A stretch of DNA of 11,170 bases from Opitutales bacterium (GCA_017479315.1 JAFVCI010000046.1:1-11170), one strand, 5' to 3'. Positions 1-7,586 are shown, counted from the first letter of the stretch. The notes: a model not told the origin generated them from the letters alone. Translations and numbers: made by a program.

Positions 1-57
1 TATAACGAAGCGTTTTAAAAGCCCTGCCTCCGACACAGGAAACACAAAGAAGCGCAA
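1..57 (-). CDS. Possible 5' end of a further minus-strand gene (partial)
   Basis: Just downstream of pssA on the same strand, a frame opens with TTG at 57-55 and stays open to the window edge (19 codons, beginning MRFFVFPVSEAGLL). An AGGG lies about 5 nt before the TTG, at a reasonable ribosome-binding distance, and the gap after the pssA stop is only 9 nt, in keeping with the tight packing of this gene cluster. Nineteen residues are too few to recognise a family, and a second minus-strand frame is also open here, so this may be chance. Confidence 0.2.
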   Translation of the reverse strand, partial: MRFFVFPVSEAGLLKRFVI

Positions 58-66
58 AGTCGCCCT

Positions 67-870
67 TTATCCCTTAACCTTTCGCCGCCTCAAATGCCGA
101 ATCAAGCCGTAAAAAACATAGGTGAGCGACAAAATCGCGCACGACAGCTCTTCGAACATGAAAATAATCACCAAAACACCGATAATTCCCACAAACGCCC
201 GCAGTTTGGTTTCCGTCGTCCAATCGATATGTTTGAAGCTCGGATAGAGAACATTGCTGATCATCAGCCAGGCAATGAGCAACATCAGCGGCGGCAACAG
301 CAACGCCCAGGCTTTCAAATCGAAGCGATTGATGACCAATACCAGCGACGCGATGACGCTTGCGGCGGCGGGAATGGGCAACCCGATAAAGAATGAGGCG
401 GCTTGCGGCGGCAATTTCTGCTCTTTCGGCAACAGCGGATGCGTGATGACGTTAAAGCGCGCCAAACGTACCGCACCGCAAAGTAAATAAATAAAACCGA
501 TCAGCCAGCCGATTTTTCGAAAAAACAAAAAATTATTTTCCGGCGACAAAATGAGAAAAAACACGATCATCGCCGGTGCCAGACCGAAGGAAATCACATC
601 CGCCACCGAGTCAAATTCCTTCCCGAACAGCGATTCTTTGCCGCCCAAACGCGCCAGACGCCCGTCCAGACCGTCGCACACCAGCGATCCAAAAATGCAC
701 CAAACGGCCTGGTTATAGAGCGCAAACGACGTCATCGCTTCCTCGCTGTAACGCGCTTGAATGCAGCGGATGAGGCACAAAAAACCGAAAAAAAGATTAC
801 CCGCCGTGAACAGATTGGGCAACAGATAAATCTTCGCCAACGGAACGTCGTACTTTTTCTCCGATGCCAT
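67..870 (-). CDS. pssA: CDP-diacylglycerol-serine O-phosphatidyltransferase (phosphatidylserine synthase, type II)
   Basis: This integral membrane enzyme transfers phosphatidate from CDP-diacylglycerol to L-serine, giving phosphatidylserine, the precursor of phosphatidylethanolamine. The 267-residue protein carries the CDP-alcohol phosphotransferase signature: Asp66, Asp69-Gly70, Ala73-Arg74, Gly83, Asp87 and Asp91, with the D-x2-D-G-x2-A-R-x8-G-x3-D-x3-D spacing. Hydrophobic segments lie near residues 17-35, 54-65, 93-112, 118-136, 160-185, 192-210 and 225-260, as expected for a multi-span protein. I chose the ATG at 870 over a TTG at 894 because GGAG (879-882) lies 8 nt before it and because the ATG shares its first base with the TAA stop of the preceding gene (TAATG), a classical coupling junction. 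The substrate could be another alcohol such as inositol or glycerol, but the spacing and N-terminal region resemble PssA. It is the last complete gene of the trxB-mcsA-like-RelE-like-pssA cluster. Confidence 0.9.
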   Translation of the reverse strand: MASEKKYDVPLAKIYLLPNLFTAGNLFFGFLCLIRCIQARYSEEAMTSFALYNQAVWCIFGSLVCDGLDGRLARLGGKESLFGKEFDSVADVISFGLAPAMIVFFLILSPENNFLFFRKIGWLIGFIYLLCGAVRLARFNVITHPLLPKEQKLPPQAASFFIGLPIPAAASVIASLVLVINRFDLKAWALLLPPLMLLIAWLMISNVLYPSFKHIDWTTETKLRAFVGIIGVLVIIFMFEELSCAILSLTYVFYGLIRHLRRRKVKG

Positions 871-1202
871 TACAATTTCTCCAAAAATTGCCAAAAACGT
901 TCATCCTTCTCGATAGCGTCTTCATCGAGCGGCAGGTTGGCACGCAACAGAAAATCATTCCACGTGTGTTTCGGCAAAAGATAATGAATGACAAACAGAT
1001 CCTCCTTCGCGCATTCGAAGTAAATGCGCAAATCCTGCCATCGAAGTCGGTAAAGCGTCTTGTCGTCGCGCTTAAATTTCCCGATTTGCGCCGTATTTTC
1101 GAAATTCAAATCGCTCAAAAACGCCATCAGCTGCAACTGCTTTTTCTGCGACAGACGCCGAAAAACGGACTTACTCTGCGTATCGAATGTCAGCTGATGC
1201 AT
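870..1202 (-). CDS. RelE/ParE-fold small protein, orphan toxin-like
   Basis: This is a 110-residue soluble basic protein. Residues 40-75 show the pattern typical of the RelE/ParE toxin fold: a short strand containing GKFKRD, then YRLRWQDLRIYFE, then a hydrophobic strand ending in VIHYLLPKH. Bacterial RelE proteins bind the ribosomal A site and cleave mRNA using basic residues on this sheet; Lys42, Lys44, Arg45, Arg52, Arg54 and Arg59 are candidates here. No antitoxin gene is adjacent. The gene overlaps the mcsA-like gene by 13 nt, has GGGAG (1211-1215) 8 nt before its ATG, and ends inside the pssA start. This lock-step with housekeeping genes argues against a free-standing addiction module. 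It may have been recruited as a regulator, or may only share the fold. Fold assignment is by motif alone; function is unknown. Confidence 0.6.
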   Translation of the reverse strand: MHQLTFDTQSKSVFRRLSQKKQLQLMAFLSDLNFENTAQIGKFKRDDKTLYRLRWQDLRIYFECAKEDLFVIHYLLPKHTWNDFLLRANLPLDEDAIEKDERFWQFLEKL

Positions 1203-1672
1203 CGCTTCATCTCCCGCTCAATGCTCCGAATCTGCCTTCGAACCGCCTGCGCCGCTTCGAAACACTCGTTCTTCGCCAGGGTTTTCATTTTCTCTTCCAG
1301 GTATTGCAGGCGCGGTTGAAAGGCTTCCTTTATGCGTTGTTTGGCGGGAATTTTTCCGAAATAAACATTGCAATCCTTAAAACCGTAGGGCTTTACATCG
1401 TCAAATGCACGATAACACTGCGGACAACCGACCCGCTTATGCGCCTCAACCCACTCGTGCGTACAACCGCAATTCGGGCAGATGCGGTTCGACAGCAACA
1501 AAGCGCATTCCCGCGACGGCAATCCGTCGATTAAATCGTAAGCGTTCGGCGTTAAAATGCCGCACGTTTTCGCACATTCGTCGCACAAAAACGCTTCCCA
1601 CATGCAACCGTTGCCATCCACGTCCGTCAACCGTACCGTTGCCTCGCGTTCGCACCGCCCGCACCTGCTCAT
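1190..1672 (-). CDS. mcsA: McsA-like zinc-binding UVR-domain protein
   Basis: McsA activates the protein arginine kinase McsB, which marks damaged proteins for ClpCP degradation in Firmicutes; relatives occur in chlamydiae and other PVC bacteria. The 160-residue protein has four CxxC pairs (Cys4/7, 30/33, 65/68, 83/86) suited to binding two zinc ions. The third and fourth lie in the family-typical context CPNCGCT and GCPQCYRAF. A C-terminal UvrB/UvrC-type helical hairpin (UVR motif, about 122-157, LEEKMKTLAKNECFEAA) follows. The ATG at 1672 was chosen because it forms an ATGA overlap with the trxB stop and is followed by the conserved N-terminal CxxC; a GTG at 1690 is an alternative. No mcsB or clpC is visible here. 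Pairing with trxB suits a protein whose zinc sites may sense thiol oxidation, but that link is inference. Confidence 0.82.
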   Translation of the reverse strand: MSRCGRCEREATVRLTDVDGNGCMWEAFLCDECAKTCGILTPNAYDLIDGLPSRECALLLSNRICPNCGCTHEWVEAHKRVGCPQCYRAFDDVKPYGFKDCNVYFGKIPAKQRIKEAFQPRLQYLEEKMKTLAKNECFEAAQAVRRQIRSIEREMKRCIS

Positions 1673-2607
1673 GCCCGCTCTCTCAACCACGCGCGCGCTT
1701 CCAAAGCCGCTTGGATACCCATCCCGACCGCCACGCCGGCTTGCCGGTAATACTTGTCAACGCAGTCGCCCGCCGCAAATACGCCCGGAACGGAAGTACA
1801 GACCGCCTTCGAAGCAATTTTGATATACCCCTGTTCATCGACTTCGACAAAATCGTTAAACACCTGCGAATTGTGCCACCCGACTGCCAAAAATACGCCT
1901 TTACACGGGAGCACGCGCTCCGTTTTATCGTTCACATCCCGCACAACCAACCCCTCGATGCAACCGTCCACATCGAGCCTAAAATCCGTCGGAATATGGT
2001 TCCAGACGCAGGTAATCTTCTCGTTTTTCAGCACTTGCTCGGCGACAATTTCCGAAGCCCGCAACGTATCGCGCCGATGCACCAAAAAAACTTTTTTGCA
2101 CAACGCGCTCAGATGCAGTGCCTCGCCGCAGGCATGGTCACCGCCACCGATGACACAAACCGTTTCATCTTTATAGAAAAAACCGTCGCAGGTGGCACAC
2201 ATGCTGAGCCCCTTGCCCTGTAAAAGCTCCTCTTCATGCGGTAACGAAAGTCGATTCGGCTGCAGTCCCGTCGCGATAATAAGCACCTTTGTCGTAACGG
2301 TCGTTCCGTCGGAAAGCGTTAAAATCTTCTCGTTTTTTCCGCTTTGCGCCGCCTTTTGAACGGATCCTTTCAGAAAACGCGTTCCGAACCGCTCGGCCTG
2401 CCGACGCATCCGATTCATCAATTCCGCTCCGCCGATCCCTTCCGGGAACCCGGGGTAATTGTCGACCTTTGCCGACGGCATCAACGCACCGCCCGGCTTT
2501 TCACCCTCAATCACCAACGGCTTCAACTGCGAACGCGCCGTATAAATCGCCGCGGACAGCCCTGCACATCCGCTTCCGACAATCACAACGTTCTCGCAAT
2601 CCGCCAC
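1669..2607 (-). CDS. trxB: Thioredoxin reductase (NADPH)
   Basis: This FAD flavoenzyme reduces thioredoxin with NADPH in the cytoplasm. Visible motifs, numbered from the GTG at 2607: FAD-binding GSGCAG (11-16), PGGA...DNYPGFPEGI (about 39-58), the redox-active CATC (137-140) followed by DGFFY, a nucleotide-binding GGGDHACGEA (154-163), HRRDTLRAS (177-185) and the C-terminal FAD motif GVFAAGDCVDKYYRQA (275-290). The order FAD-NADPH-FAD and the length of 312 residues match the low-molecular-weight TrxB family. The usual GGGDSA reads GGGDHA, a mild departure. Start choice is uncertain: GTG at 2607 has GGA 8 nt upstream and fits the short N-terminus of the family; a GTG at 2631 would add eight residues but lacks a Shine-Dalgarno sequence. 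It is first in the downstream cluster and overlaps the mcsA-like gene by 4 nt. Confidence 0.93.
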   Translation of the reverse strand: MADCENVVIVGSGCAGLSAAIYTARSQLKPLVIEGEKPGGALMPSAKVDNYPGFPEGIGGAELMNRMRRQAERFGTRFLKGSVQKAAQSGKNEKILTLSDGTTVTTKVLIIATGLQPNRLSLPHEEELLQGKGLSMCATCDGFFYKDETVCVIGGGDHACGEALHLSALCKKVFLVHRRDTLRASEIVAEQVLKNEKITCVWNHIPTDFRLDVDGCIEGLVVRDVNDKTERVLPCKGVFLAVGWHNSQVFNDFVEVDEQGYIKIASKAVCTSVPGVFAAGDCVDKYYRQAGVAVGMGIQAALEARAWLRERA

Positions 2608-2640
2608 GGTTTTATTCCACGGAATGAGCACGGATTGTCA

Positions 2641-2646
2641 ATTTTA
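2641..2646 (-). promoter_or_regulatory. Possible -10 element for the trxB-mcsA-like-RelE-like-pssA cluster
   Basis: TAAAAT on the minus strand matches the sigma-70 -10 consensus at five of six positions, and a start about 7 nt further on would leave a leader of roughly 27 nt before the GTG at 2607. There is no convincing -35 box at 16-18 nt. A TTGACA at 2636-2641 overlaps it but has no good -10 partner. The 191-nt gap between recJ and trxB is the only break in the cluster, so a promoter here is reasonable. Confidence 0.25.
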
Positions 2647-2798
2647 AACGTACCAATGCGGAAAAAACGGAAACGCATTGCAAGGCATGGGAACACCATC
2701 CGATATCTCAATGCAACATTTTCGGAAGTACCCTTGGAATTTTAAAAAAATTTCCGTATTCGGTACGCTTACCCTAAAAAGACACACTGATTTTATAT

Positions 2799-4520
2799 TT
2801 ATTTCTCGAAACCGCTCTCCCGCCAATCGACCACCTGCACCTGCAACGTTCGTCGTCCATTCCAACACGACCAACCGAGTTGAACGGCGAAATCGAGCGG
2901 TTTGTTTTGCGGAATGCACGCATCGCCCATGCCCCAGCCGATCGCGCGATGTCCGTTCAACGTCAGGCGCAAATGCGCATTGTGTTTTCCGAAGGGTTCG
3001 AGTGGCTCATCCAAAACAACGTCTTTCAGGGAAAAAATCGGAATTTCGTTTCCCTGACCGAACGGCGCCAGGTGTTCCAATTCATCCAGAAAGTCCTCCG
3101 TCAGTGAAGCTTCGGACAATACCGAGGCAATCGATAATGCCGGTTGCGGCCAATTGCCTTGAAATTTTTGATGTAAAATTTCATTCAAGCGCGCTTCCAA
3201 GGGTAAAATGTTTTCGATTCCAACCTCCAATCCCGCCGCCGCGGGGTGCCCGCCCCAATGACGCAACAACGGTTGTGCCTCCGAAAAAAGTTCCGTTAAA
3301 TTCACCTCTTCGATACTGCGCCCGGAACCTTTCGCAAATCCGTTTTGTTCGCCCAAAATAAACACCGGGCAGTGATATTTGCGCGTTAAACGCCCCGCCA
3401 CAATCCCGACGACACCGACATGCCAATGCGGTTGGTACAATACATATGCCCGTTGATGCGGTCGTTCATTGATGAGCACTTCCGCCTCCGCGGCGATGCG
3501 ACGTTCCGTTTCCTGCCGTTCCGCATTTTTCAGCGCCAGTTGCCGCGCCAGCGAACAACAGCGAACTTCATCGTCGCTCGTCAACAATTCAAACGGTACC
3601 TCCGCCGATTCCAAACGTCCGCCGACGTTGATGTGCGGTGCCAATTTGAACGCAACATCCTCCGTTGTCGGCGGATAAGAGGGATCACAACCGCAGACTT
3701 CCGACAACGCCCGCAAACCGACGGATGCGGTTCGTTGCAGTTCGCGCAAACCGAAAGCCGCGAAAAGTCGATTATCGTGCTGCAACGGCGCCAAGTCCGC
3801 GACGGTCGCAAGAGCAACCAAATCCAAAAACGAACTCAAACGCAGTTCGTATGCGCCACGAACATTCTCCGAATGTAAAATCTTCAGCCACGCATGCAAA
3901 CATTTAAAAATCAAACCCGCCGTACATAAACCCAATGCCGATTGCGAATGTGAGGCTTCGTTCAGGTGCGGATTAACGATCACGGCATTCGGTAATGTAT
4001 CGCGGGAACGTTGATGGTGGTCGATAATCAGAACCTCAACGCCGGCGTCACGCAACCGCTGCACCGCTTCGACCGAATTGGTACCGCAGTCCGTTGCCGC
4101 CAACAGGTCAAAAGGTGCATAAGACGACAAAACCCGCTCCGTTACCGCTTCCGTCAATCCGTACCCTTCCTTCTCGCGGTTCGGAAAAACAGGTACAAAC
4201 TCATATCCGAAGCGGTGAAAAAATCGATGCAACAGTGCCATCGACGTCACACCGTCCACATCATAATCGCTCACAACCACGATGCGCCGATGTTTCACAC
4301 AGGCATCATGCAGGCGGCAAACGACTTCCGGAATGTTCTCAATTTTCTCGGGCGGTTCGATATTTTTCAGCGACGGCGAAAGAAAAGCTTCATACTCCGC
4401 TTCATTCCGAAAGCTTTTTTGCAACAGTAATTGTTGAATTTCGGGACGGTAACCGCTTCTTTCAACGCATAACCTCAGCCACTCGGGCGGTTTCGGCGAC
4501 GACGCAAAAACCCAATGCAT
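2799..4520 (-). CDS. recJ: Single-stranded-DNA-specific 5'-3' exonuclease RecJ
   Basis: RecJ degrades single-stranded DNA 5' to 3' in recombinational repair (RecF pathway) and mismatch repair. The 573 residues match the usual length (E. coli about 577). The DHH phosphoesterase motifs are all present: DYDVDG (85-90), DCGT (144-147), DHH (167-169) and LATVADLAPL (237-246) supply the metal-binding aspartates and histidines. HINVGGRL (296-303) precedes the DHHA1 domain with GSGRS (398-402) and GGHPAAAG (423-430). The C-terminal part (about 480-568) fits the OB-fold domain. The ATG immediately follows the secDF TAG stop with no good Shine-Dalgarno sequence, so translation probably depends on ribosomes finishing secDF. 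The secDF-recJ order is shared with Chlamydia. I see no convincing terminator in the 191 nt after its stop. Confidence 0.95.
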   Translation of the reverse strand: MHWVFASSPKPPEWLRLCVERSGYRPEIQQLLLQKSFRNEAEYEAFLSPSLKNIEPPEKIENIPEVVCRLHDACVKHRRIVVVSDYDVDGVTSMALLHRFFHRFGYEFVPVFPNREKEGYGLTEAVTERVLSSYAPFDLLAATDCGTNSVEAVQRLRDAGVEVLIIDHHQRSRDTLPNAVIVNPHLNEASHSQSALGLCTAGLIFKCLHAWLKILHSENVRGAYELRLSSFLDLVALATVADLAPLQHDNRLFAAFGLRELQRTASVGLRALSEVCGCDPSYPPTTEDVAFKLAPHINVGGRLESAEVPFELLTSDDEVRCCSLARQLALKNAERQETERRIAAEAEVLINERPHQRAYVLYQPHWHVGVVGIVAGRLTRKYHCPVFILGEQNGFAKGSGRSIEEVNLTELFSEAQPLLRHWGGHPAAAGLEVGIENILPLEARLNEILHQKFQGNWPQPALSIASVLSEASLTEDFLDELEHLAPFGQGNEIPIFSLKDVVLDEPLEPFGKHNAHLRLTLNGHRAIGWGMGDACIPQNKPLDFAVQLGWSCWNGRRTLQVQVVDWRESGFEK

Positions 4521-7016
4521 CTAGGAATTTAAACTCTCGTAGGGAGCAGATTCGACCGGTTTTGCCTCCAAACGCTTCCGATCGTTGCGGTTGTATTTGC
4601 AGAAAATCGGAACGGCGATAAAAATCGACGAAAACGTACCGATGAGAATGCCGAGCATAAACACCAGCGCGTAATCGCGGACGATGCCCGAACAACACAA
4701 ATACAACAACAGCGCGGGTATGAACGTCGTCATGCCGGTCATCAAGGTACGAGACAGAGTCTTGTTGATCGATAAATTGACGAGTTGCGGCAACGGCGCG
4801 AACGCATTGATCTTTAACTCCTCGCGCACGCGATCGAAAATAATAATCTTATCGTTAATCGAATAACCGATGACCAGCAAAACCGCCGCCACCATCGGTG
4901 CGGTGAATTGGTGCCCGAAGGCAATATATAAACCAATCGTAATGAGTGTATCATGCAACAGTGCCAAAACGGAACCAACGCCGTAGCTGACTTCAAAACG
5001 CAACGCAATGTAGATAAGAATTCCGATAAGAGCAAACGTAATCGACAAAAGTGCATTCTTTTGGACGTCCGAACTGACCGAAGCCCCCATGCGGTTGTGC
5101 GCCAGACACTTAAAATGCGCATCGGGATTGGTTTCTTTCAGAGCCTCAAAAACGACGGTTCCGCGATTTTTTTCGGTCTGTATCTTCAACAGCGGCATCG
5201 CCTCGCCGACCGTCTTTTGATATACGGCATTCACTTCTCCCAAATGACGTTGTTGCGCGATTTGCCGCACGATTTGGCAATCGATCTCTTTATCGCCGCG
5301 CACCAGCAGTTCCTCGCCGCCGACAAAGTCGATACTCAAAACGCTTTTTCCGCGGACGCCCAATGCAACGCAACCAATGAGAAACAAAACAACCGAAACC
5401 GTTGCTGCCGTTTTTTGACGGGACAGGAAATCAAAATCCGCCTCGCCGAGCCACGCGCGCGACGAAAGCTTAAACTTTCCCTTTTGCGCCAAAAGCTCCA
5501 AAAGCGCGCGATTGAAGCACAAAACCGTGAACAACGTCGTCAACACACCGACCGCCAGGGTAATACCGAAGCCTTTGACGGAACCGACGCCGAAAAACAC
5601 CAGCAACACTGCCGTCAAAAGCGTCGTGATGTTGGAATCCAAAATCGTCAAAAGCGCCCTTTTGTGTCCGAGCTCCAACGCCGTTTCCGTGTCGCGACCG
5701 TTTTTAATTTCTTCGCGCACACGCTCAAAGATTAAAACATTGGCATCCACCGCCATCCCGAGCGTCAGTGCCAGAGCGGTAATACCGGGAAGCGTAATCG
5801 TTGCGTTTAAGACCACCCAGGAAACAAGGATGAAAATAAAATTCAGCACCAGTGCCAATCCGCAAACGGCACCGGGAAGACGATAATAACCGATCATCAC
5901 CGCCATTAGTAAACAAACGCCTATGATCGATGCAATCACGGCAACATCCCGAGCACCCTCCTCCAACGACGGTCCGATTTCGTAAATCTCCGCCAAATCG
6001 AGCTCAAATTCCAGCGGATTGTTTAATACATTGGACAACTCAATCGCCTCCCGCTGCGTAAAACGCCCCGAAATGCTCGCCTGCCCGCCCGTAATCTCCG
6101 ACTGAATAACGGGTGCCGAACACACCTTCCCGTCCAACACAATCGCCAGCGACTTGTGCAAATTCTGCCGCGTTACCGCCGCAAAACGCTCCTTCCCGTC
6201 CGGCGTCATTTGAAGACTGACTTCGTACTTGCCGTATTGGTCGACAACGGGATGCGCTTCCTTCACCGATTTCCCCGTCATTTCGGGAATTTTCTTCACC
6301 ACCAACGGCACCAACACCGCTTCGCCCTTGTCGTCTTCGCGCTCCAAAAATAACTTTTCGTATCCCGTCGGAATCGGATCGCTTTCGCGCACATCCTCGT
6401 TGACCAGGCGAAATTCCAGCTTTGCCGGTTTTTTCAGCGCACCGACAATATCGGAATTGGTTTCCAGTGAAATTCCAGGCAACTGCACCTCAATCCCGCC
6501 GCGACCGCGCGGACGCACCAGCGGCTCCGCCACCCCGAGCGCATCGATACGCCCGGAAATGACTTCGATGGCTTTCTGTACCATTCGCCGACACTCGTCA
6601 TCGCTTTTCTTTTCCAACAACTGCGGACGAATGTTCAGCGAAAACGCCACGCCGCCCTTCAAATCCAGTCCCTGCTTAAAAACACTTCGCGATTTTTGGA
6701 GCAGATGCTGCAACAAAATGCGATTGCGCTTATCGATGTTTTTAATGTCGGCGATGTTGAACTGCGTAAAACAGGTGCTCAGATCCAAATTTTTCTCGTG
6801 ACAAAGCACCAACAACGCATGCATCAGATTCGGCGCCTTCTTTTCGGCAACCTGTTGCCGCGCTTCCTCCCAAACACTTCGGAAAGCATCCCGATTTTGC
6901 TTCACCTCGCTCAATAAATACGCATCGTAGGGCTTATCGTGCCACGGCGTTAATTGCGAAAGCCCGACCAACAGCGCGATCACCGTAACCCACAGACGCG
7001 TATTCAACTTTTTCAT
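4521..7016 (-). CDS. secDF: Fused protein-export membrane protein SecDF
   Basis: SecDF works with SecYEG on the periplasmic side, using the proton gradient to pull exported proteins out. This 831-residue protein joins SecD and SecF in one chain. The SecD half has a first membrane span (8-24), GLDLKGGV (116-123), a long periplasmic P1 region, then five spans from about 357 including PGITALALTLGMAVDANVLI (410-429) and FERVREE. A linker near 508-535 leads to the SecF half: a span (536-553), SIDFVGGEE (561-569), a small periplasmic domain, and spans from about 655 with ALLHDT (685-690), GYSINDKIIIFDRVREE (717-733) and SINKTLSRTLMTG (749-761). Asp424 and Asp689 are candidates for the proton path. 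The ATG at 7016 forms an ATGA overlap with the yajC stop. Fusion is known in several phyla, including chlamydiae. Confidence 0.96.
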   Translation of the reverse strand: MKKLNTRLWVTVIALLVGLSQLTPWHDKPYDAYLLSEVKQNRDAFRSVWEEARQQVAEKKAPNLMHALLVLCHEKNLDLSTCFTQFNIADIKNIDKRNRILLQHLLQKSRSVFKQGLDLKGGVAFSLNIRPQLLEKKSDDECRRMVQKAIEVISGRIDALGVAEPLVRPRGRGGIEVQLPGISLETNSDIVGALKKPAKLEFRLVNEDVRESDPIPTGYEKLFLEREDDKGEAVLVPLVVKKIPEMTGKSVKEAHPVVDQYGKYEVSLQMTPDGKERFAAVTRQNLHKSLAIVLDGKVCSAPVIQSEITGGQASISGRFTQREAIELSNVLNNPLEFELDLAEIYEIGPSLEEGARDVAVIASIIGVCLLMAVMIGYYRLPGAVCGLALVLNFIFILVSWVVLNATITLPGITALALTLGMAVDANVLIFERVREEIKNGRDTETALELGHKRALLTILDSNITTLLTAVLLVFFGVGSVKGFGITLAVGVLTTLFTVLCFNRALLELLAQKGKFKLSSRAWLGEADFDFLSRQKTAATVSVVLFLIGCVALGVRGKSVLSIDFVGGEELLVRGDKEIDCQIVRQIAQQRHLGEVNAVYQKTVGEAMPLLKIQTEKNRGTVVFEALKETNPDAHFKCLAHNRMGASVSSDVQKNALLSITFALIGILIYIALRFEVSYGVGSVLALLHDTLITIGLYIAFGHQFTAPMVAAVLLVIGYSINDKIIIFDRVREELKINAFAPLPQLVNLSINKTLSRTLMTGMTTFIPALLLYLCCSGIVRDYALVFMLGILIGTFSSIFIAVPIFCKYNRNDRKRLEAKPVESAPYESLNS

Positions 7017-7357
7017 TTTTTACTCGATTTCGGTGCGGTCTTCGTTTTCGGCTCGGTAATTTTGCTTTGAACAAAATTCTTGTGCAGTTCCAGCTTCGAA
7101 TCGCCCGTTTTGATGAGCAACCGATCGCTCTTCACCTGCATCACCGTCGCAAAAAGCCCCGAGGTCGTTAAAATTTCATCGCCTTCCTTCAACGCCGCAA
7201 TCATCTTCTCCTGCTGTTTTTGCTTTTTTCGTTGCGGCGCAATCATCAAAAACCAAAACGCCAGCGCAAACAACAGCATCATCAGAAACGATGATGCCCC
7301 GGGTGCCCCGGGCGTTGCGGGTGTGTTCAGTAAAAGAGGCGGAAAAACTCCTGACAT
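7013..7357 (-). CDS. yajC: Preprotein translocase accessory subunit YajC
   Basis: YajC associates with SecDF and YidC at the translocon. The 114-residue protein has one hydrophobic span (about 23-40) followed directly by APQRKKQKQQEK, the family's positively charged cytoplasmic stretch, then LKEGDEILTTSGLFATV (56-72), the small beta-rich domain, and a lysine-rich tail. The N-terminus is longer than in many YajC proteins and holds a Pro/Gly/Ala segment (residues 12-21) encoded by a short duplicated G/C-rich sequence. The start at 7357 lacks a good Shine-Dalgarno sequence (GAG lies only 1 nt away); the next in-frame Met is inside the membrane span, so I kept the first. It heads yajC-secDF-recJ and overlaps secDF by 4 nt. 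Confidence 0.92.
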   Translation of the reverse strand: MSGVFPPLLLNTPATPGAPGASSFLMMLLFALAFWFLMIAPQRKKQKQQEKMIAALKEGDEILTTSGLFATVMQVKSDRLLIKTGDSKLELHKNFVQSKITEPKTKTAPKSSKK

Positions 7358-7386
7358 ACTCGACGCTTATTTGAAGATATTTCCAC

Positions 7387-7485
7387 GCAAACCGCAAGCG
7401 CTTTTTTACGTACATAATCCGTCAAAGAAACGTTGTGCTTCGAAGGGTTGTGTACGTACGGAAAAAAGAAAGCACTGCGGTTTGC
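7387..7485. repeat. Long imperfect inverted repeat upstream of yajC (candidate structured RNA)
   Basis: GCAAACCGCA at 7387-7396 is the exact reverse complement of TGCGGTTTGC at 7476-7485. Pairing continues inward after a small internal loop and a 3-nt bulge: TTTTTT (7402-7407) with AAAAAA (7462-7467) and CGTAC (7409-7413) with GTACG (7456-7460). The resulting hairpin is about 99 nt with a 42-nt loop (7414-7455) that contains the palindrome CTTCGAAG. It fills much of the 229-nt gap between ruvA and yajC. Neither strand has a T-run after the stem, so it is not an ordinary terminator. No target-site duplication is visible, so a miniature transposon is not supported. Confidence 0.5.
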
Positions 7486-7506
7486 TCTGAATGATGATAA
7501 TACAAG

Positions 7507-7538
7507 CCGATATTCTCGGGATATGCAAACAAGCCGCA
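7507..7538. other. Alternative pairing arm with small nested hairpin
   Basis: GCAAAC (7525-7530), AAG, CCGCA (7534-7538) repeats the outer arm of the neighbouring inverted repeat with a 3-nt insertion. It can therefore pair with TGCGGTTTGC at 7476-7485 in competition with 7387-7396. Between the two lies a short hairpin with CCGA (7507-7510) pairing TCGG (7516-7519) around a 5-nt loop. Mutually exclusive pairings of this kind are seen in attenuators and riboswitches, but no ligand or control function can be read from the sequence. Confidence 0.3.
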
Positions 7539-7586
7539 GGAGGTCTTTCTTCCGTCGCCGAAAGGTAACCGTGGCACACCCCTTTT

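Noticed and set aside
1405..2223. Long plus-strand open frame (272 codons) opposite trxB and the mcsA-like gene, and similar long plus-strand frames opposite secDF and recJ.
   Set aside because: Basic, low-quality translations that mirror well-supported minus-strand genes.
2608..2798. Intrinsic terminator after recJ, using the T-run on the minus strand near 2745-2753.
   Set aside because: The only stem before it has 3 base pairs, too weak to support a call.
7176..7415. Minus-strand frame starting MYVKKRLRFAW that overlaps the yajC start in another frame; considered as a leader or arrest peptide.
   Set aside because: Only a weak GGA precedes it, no signal or arrest motif is visible, and most of it is a shadow of yajC.
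7387..7485. Inverted repeat read as a miniature transposable element or bidirectional terminator.
   Set aside because: No target-site duplication, and no T-run after the stem on either strand.
7538..7543. Perfect AGGAGG on the plus strand in the ruvA-yajC gap.
   Set aside because: No ATG, GTG or TTG follows at a usable distance, so it does not serve a gene.
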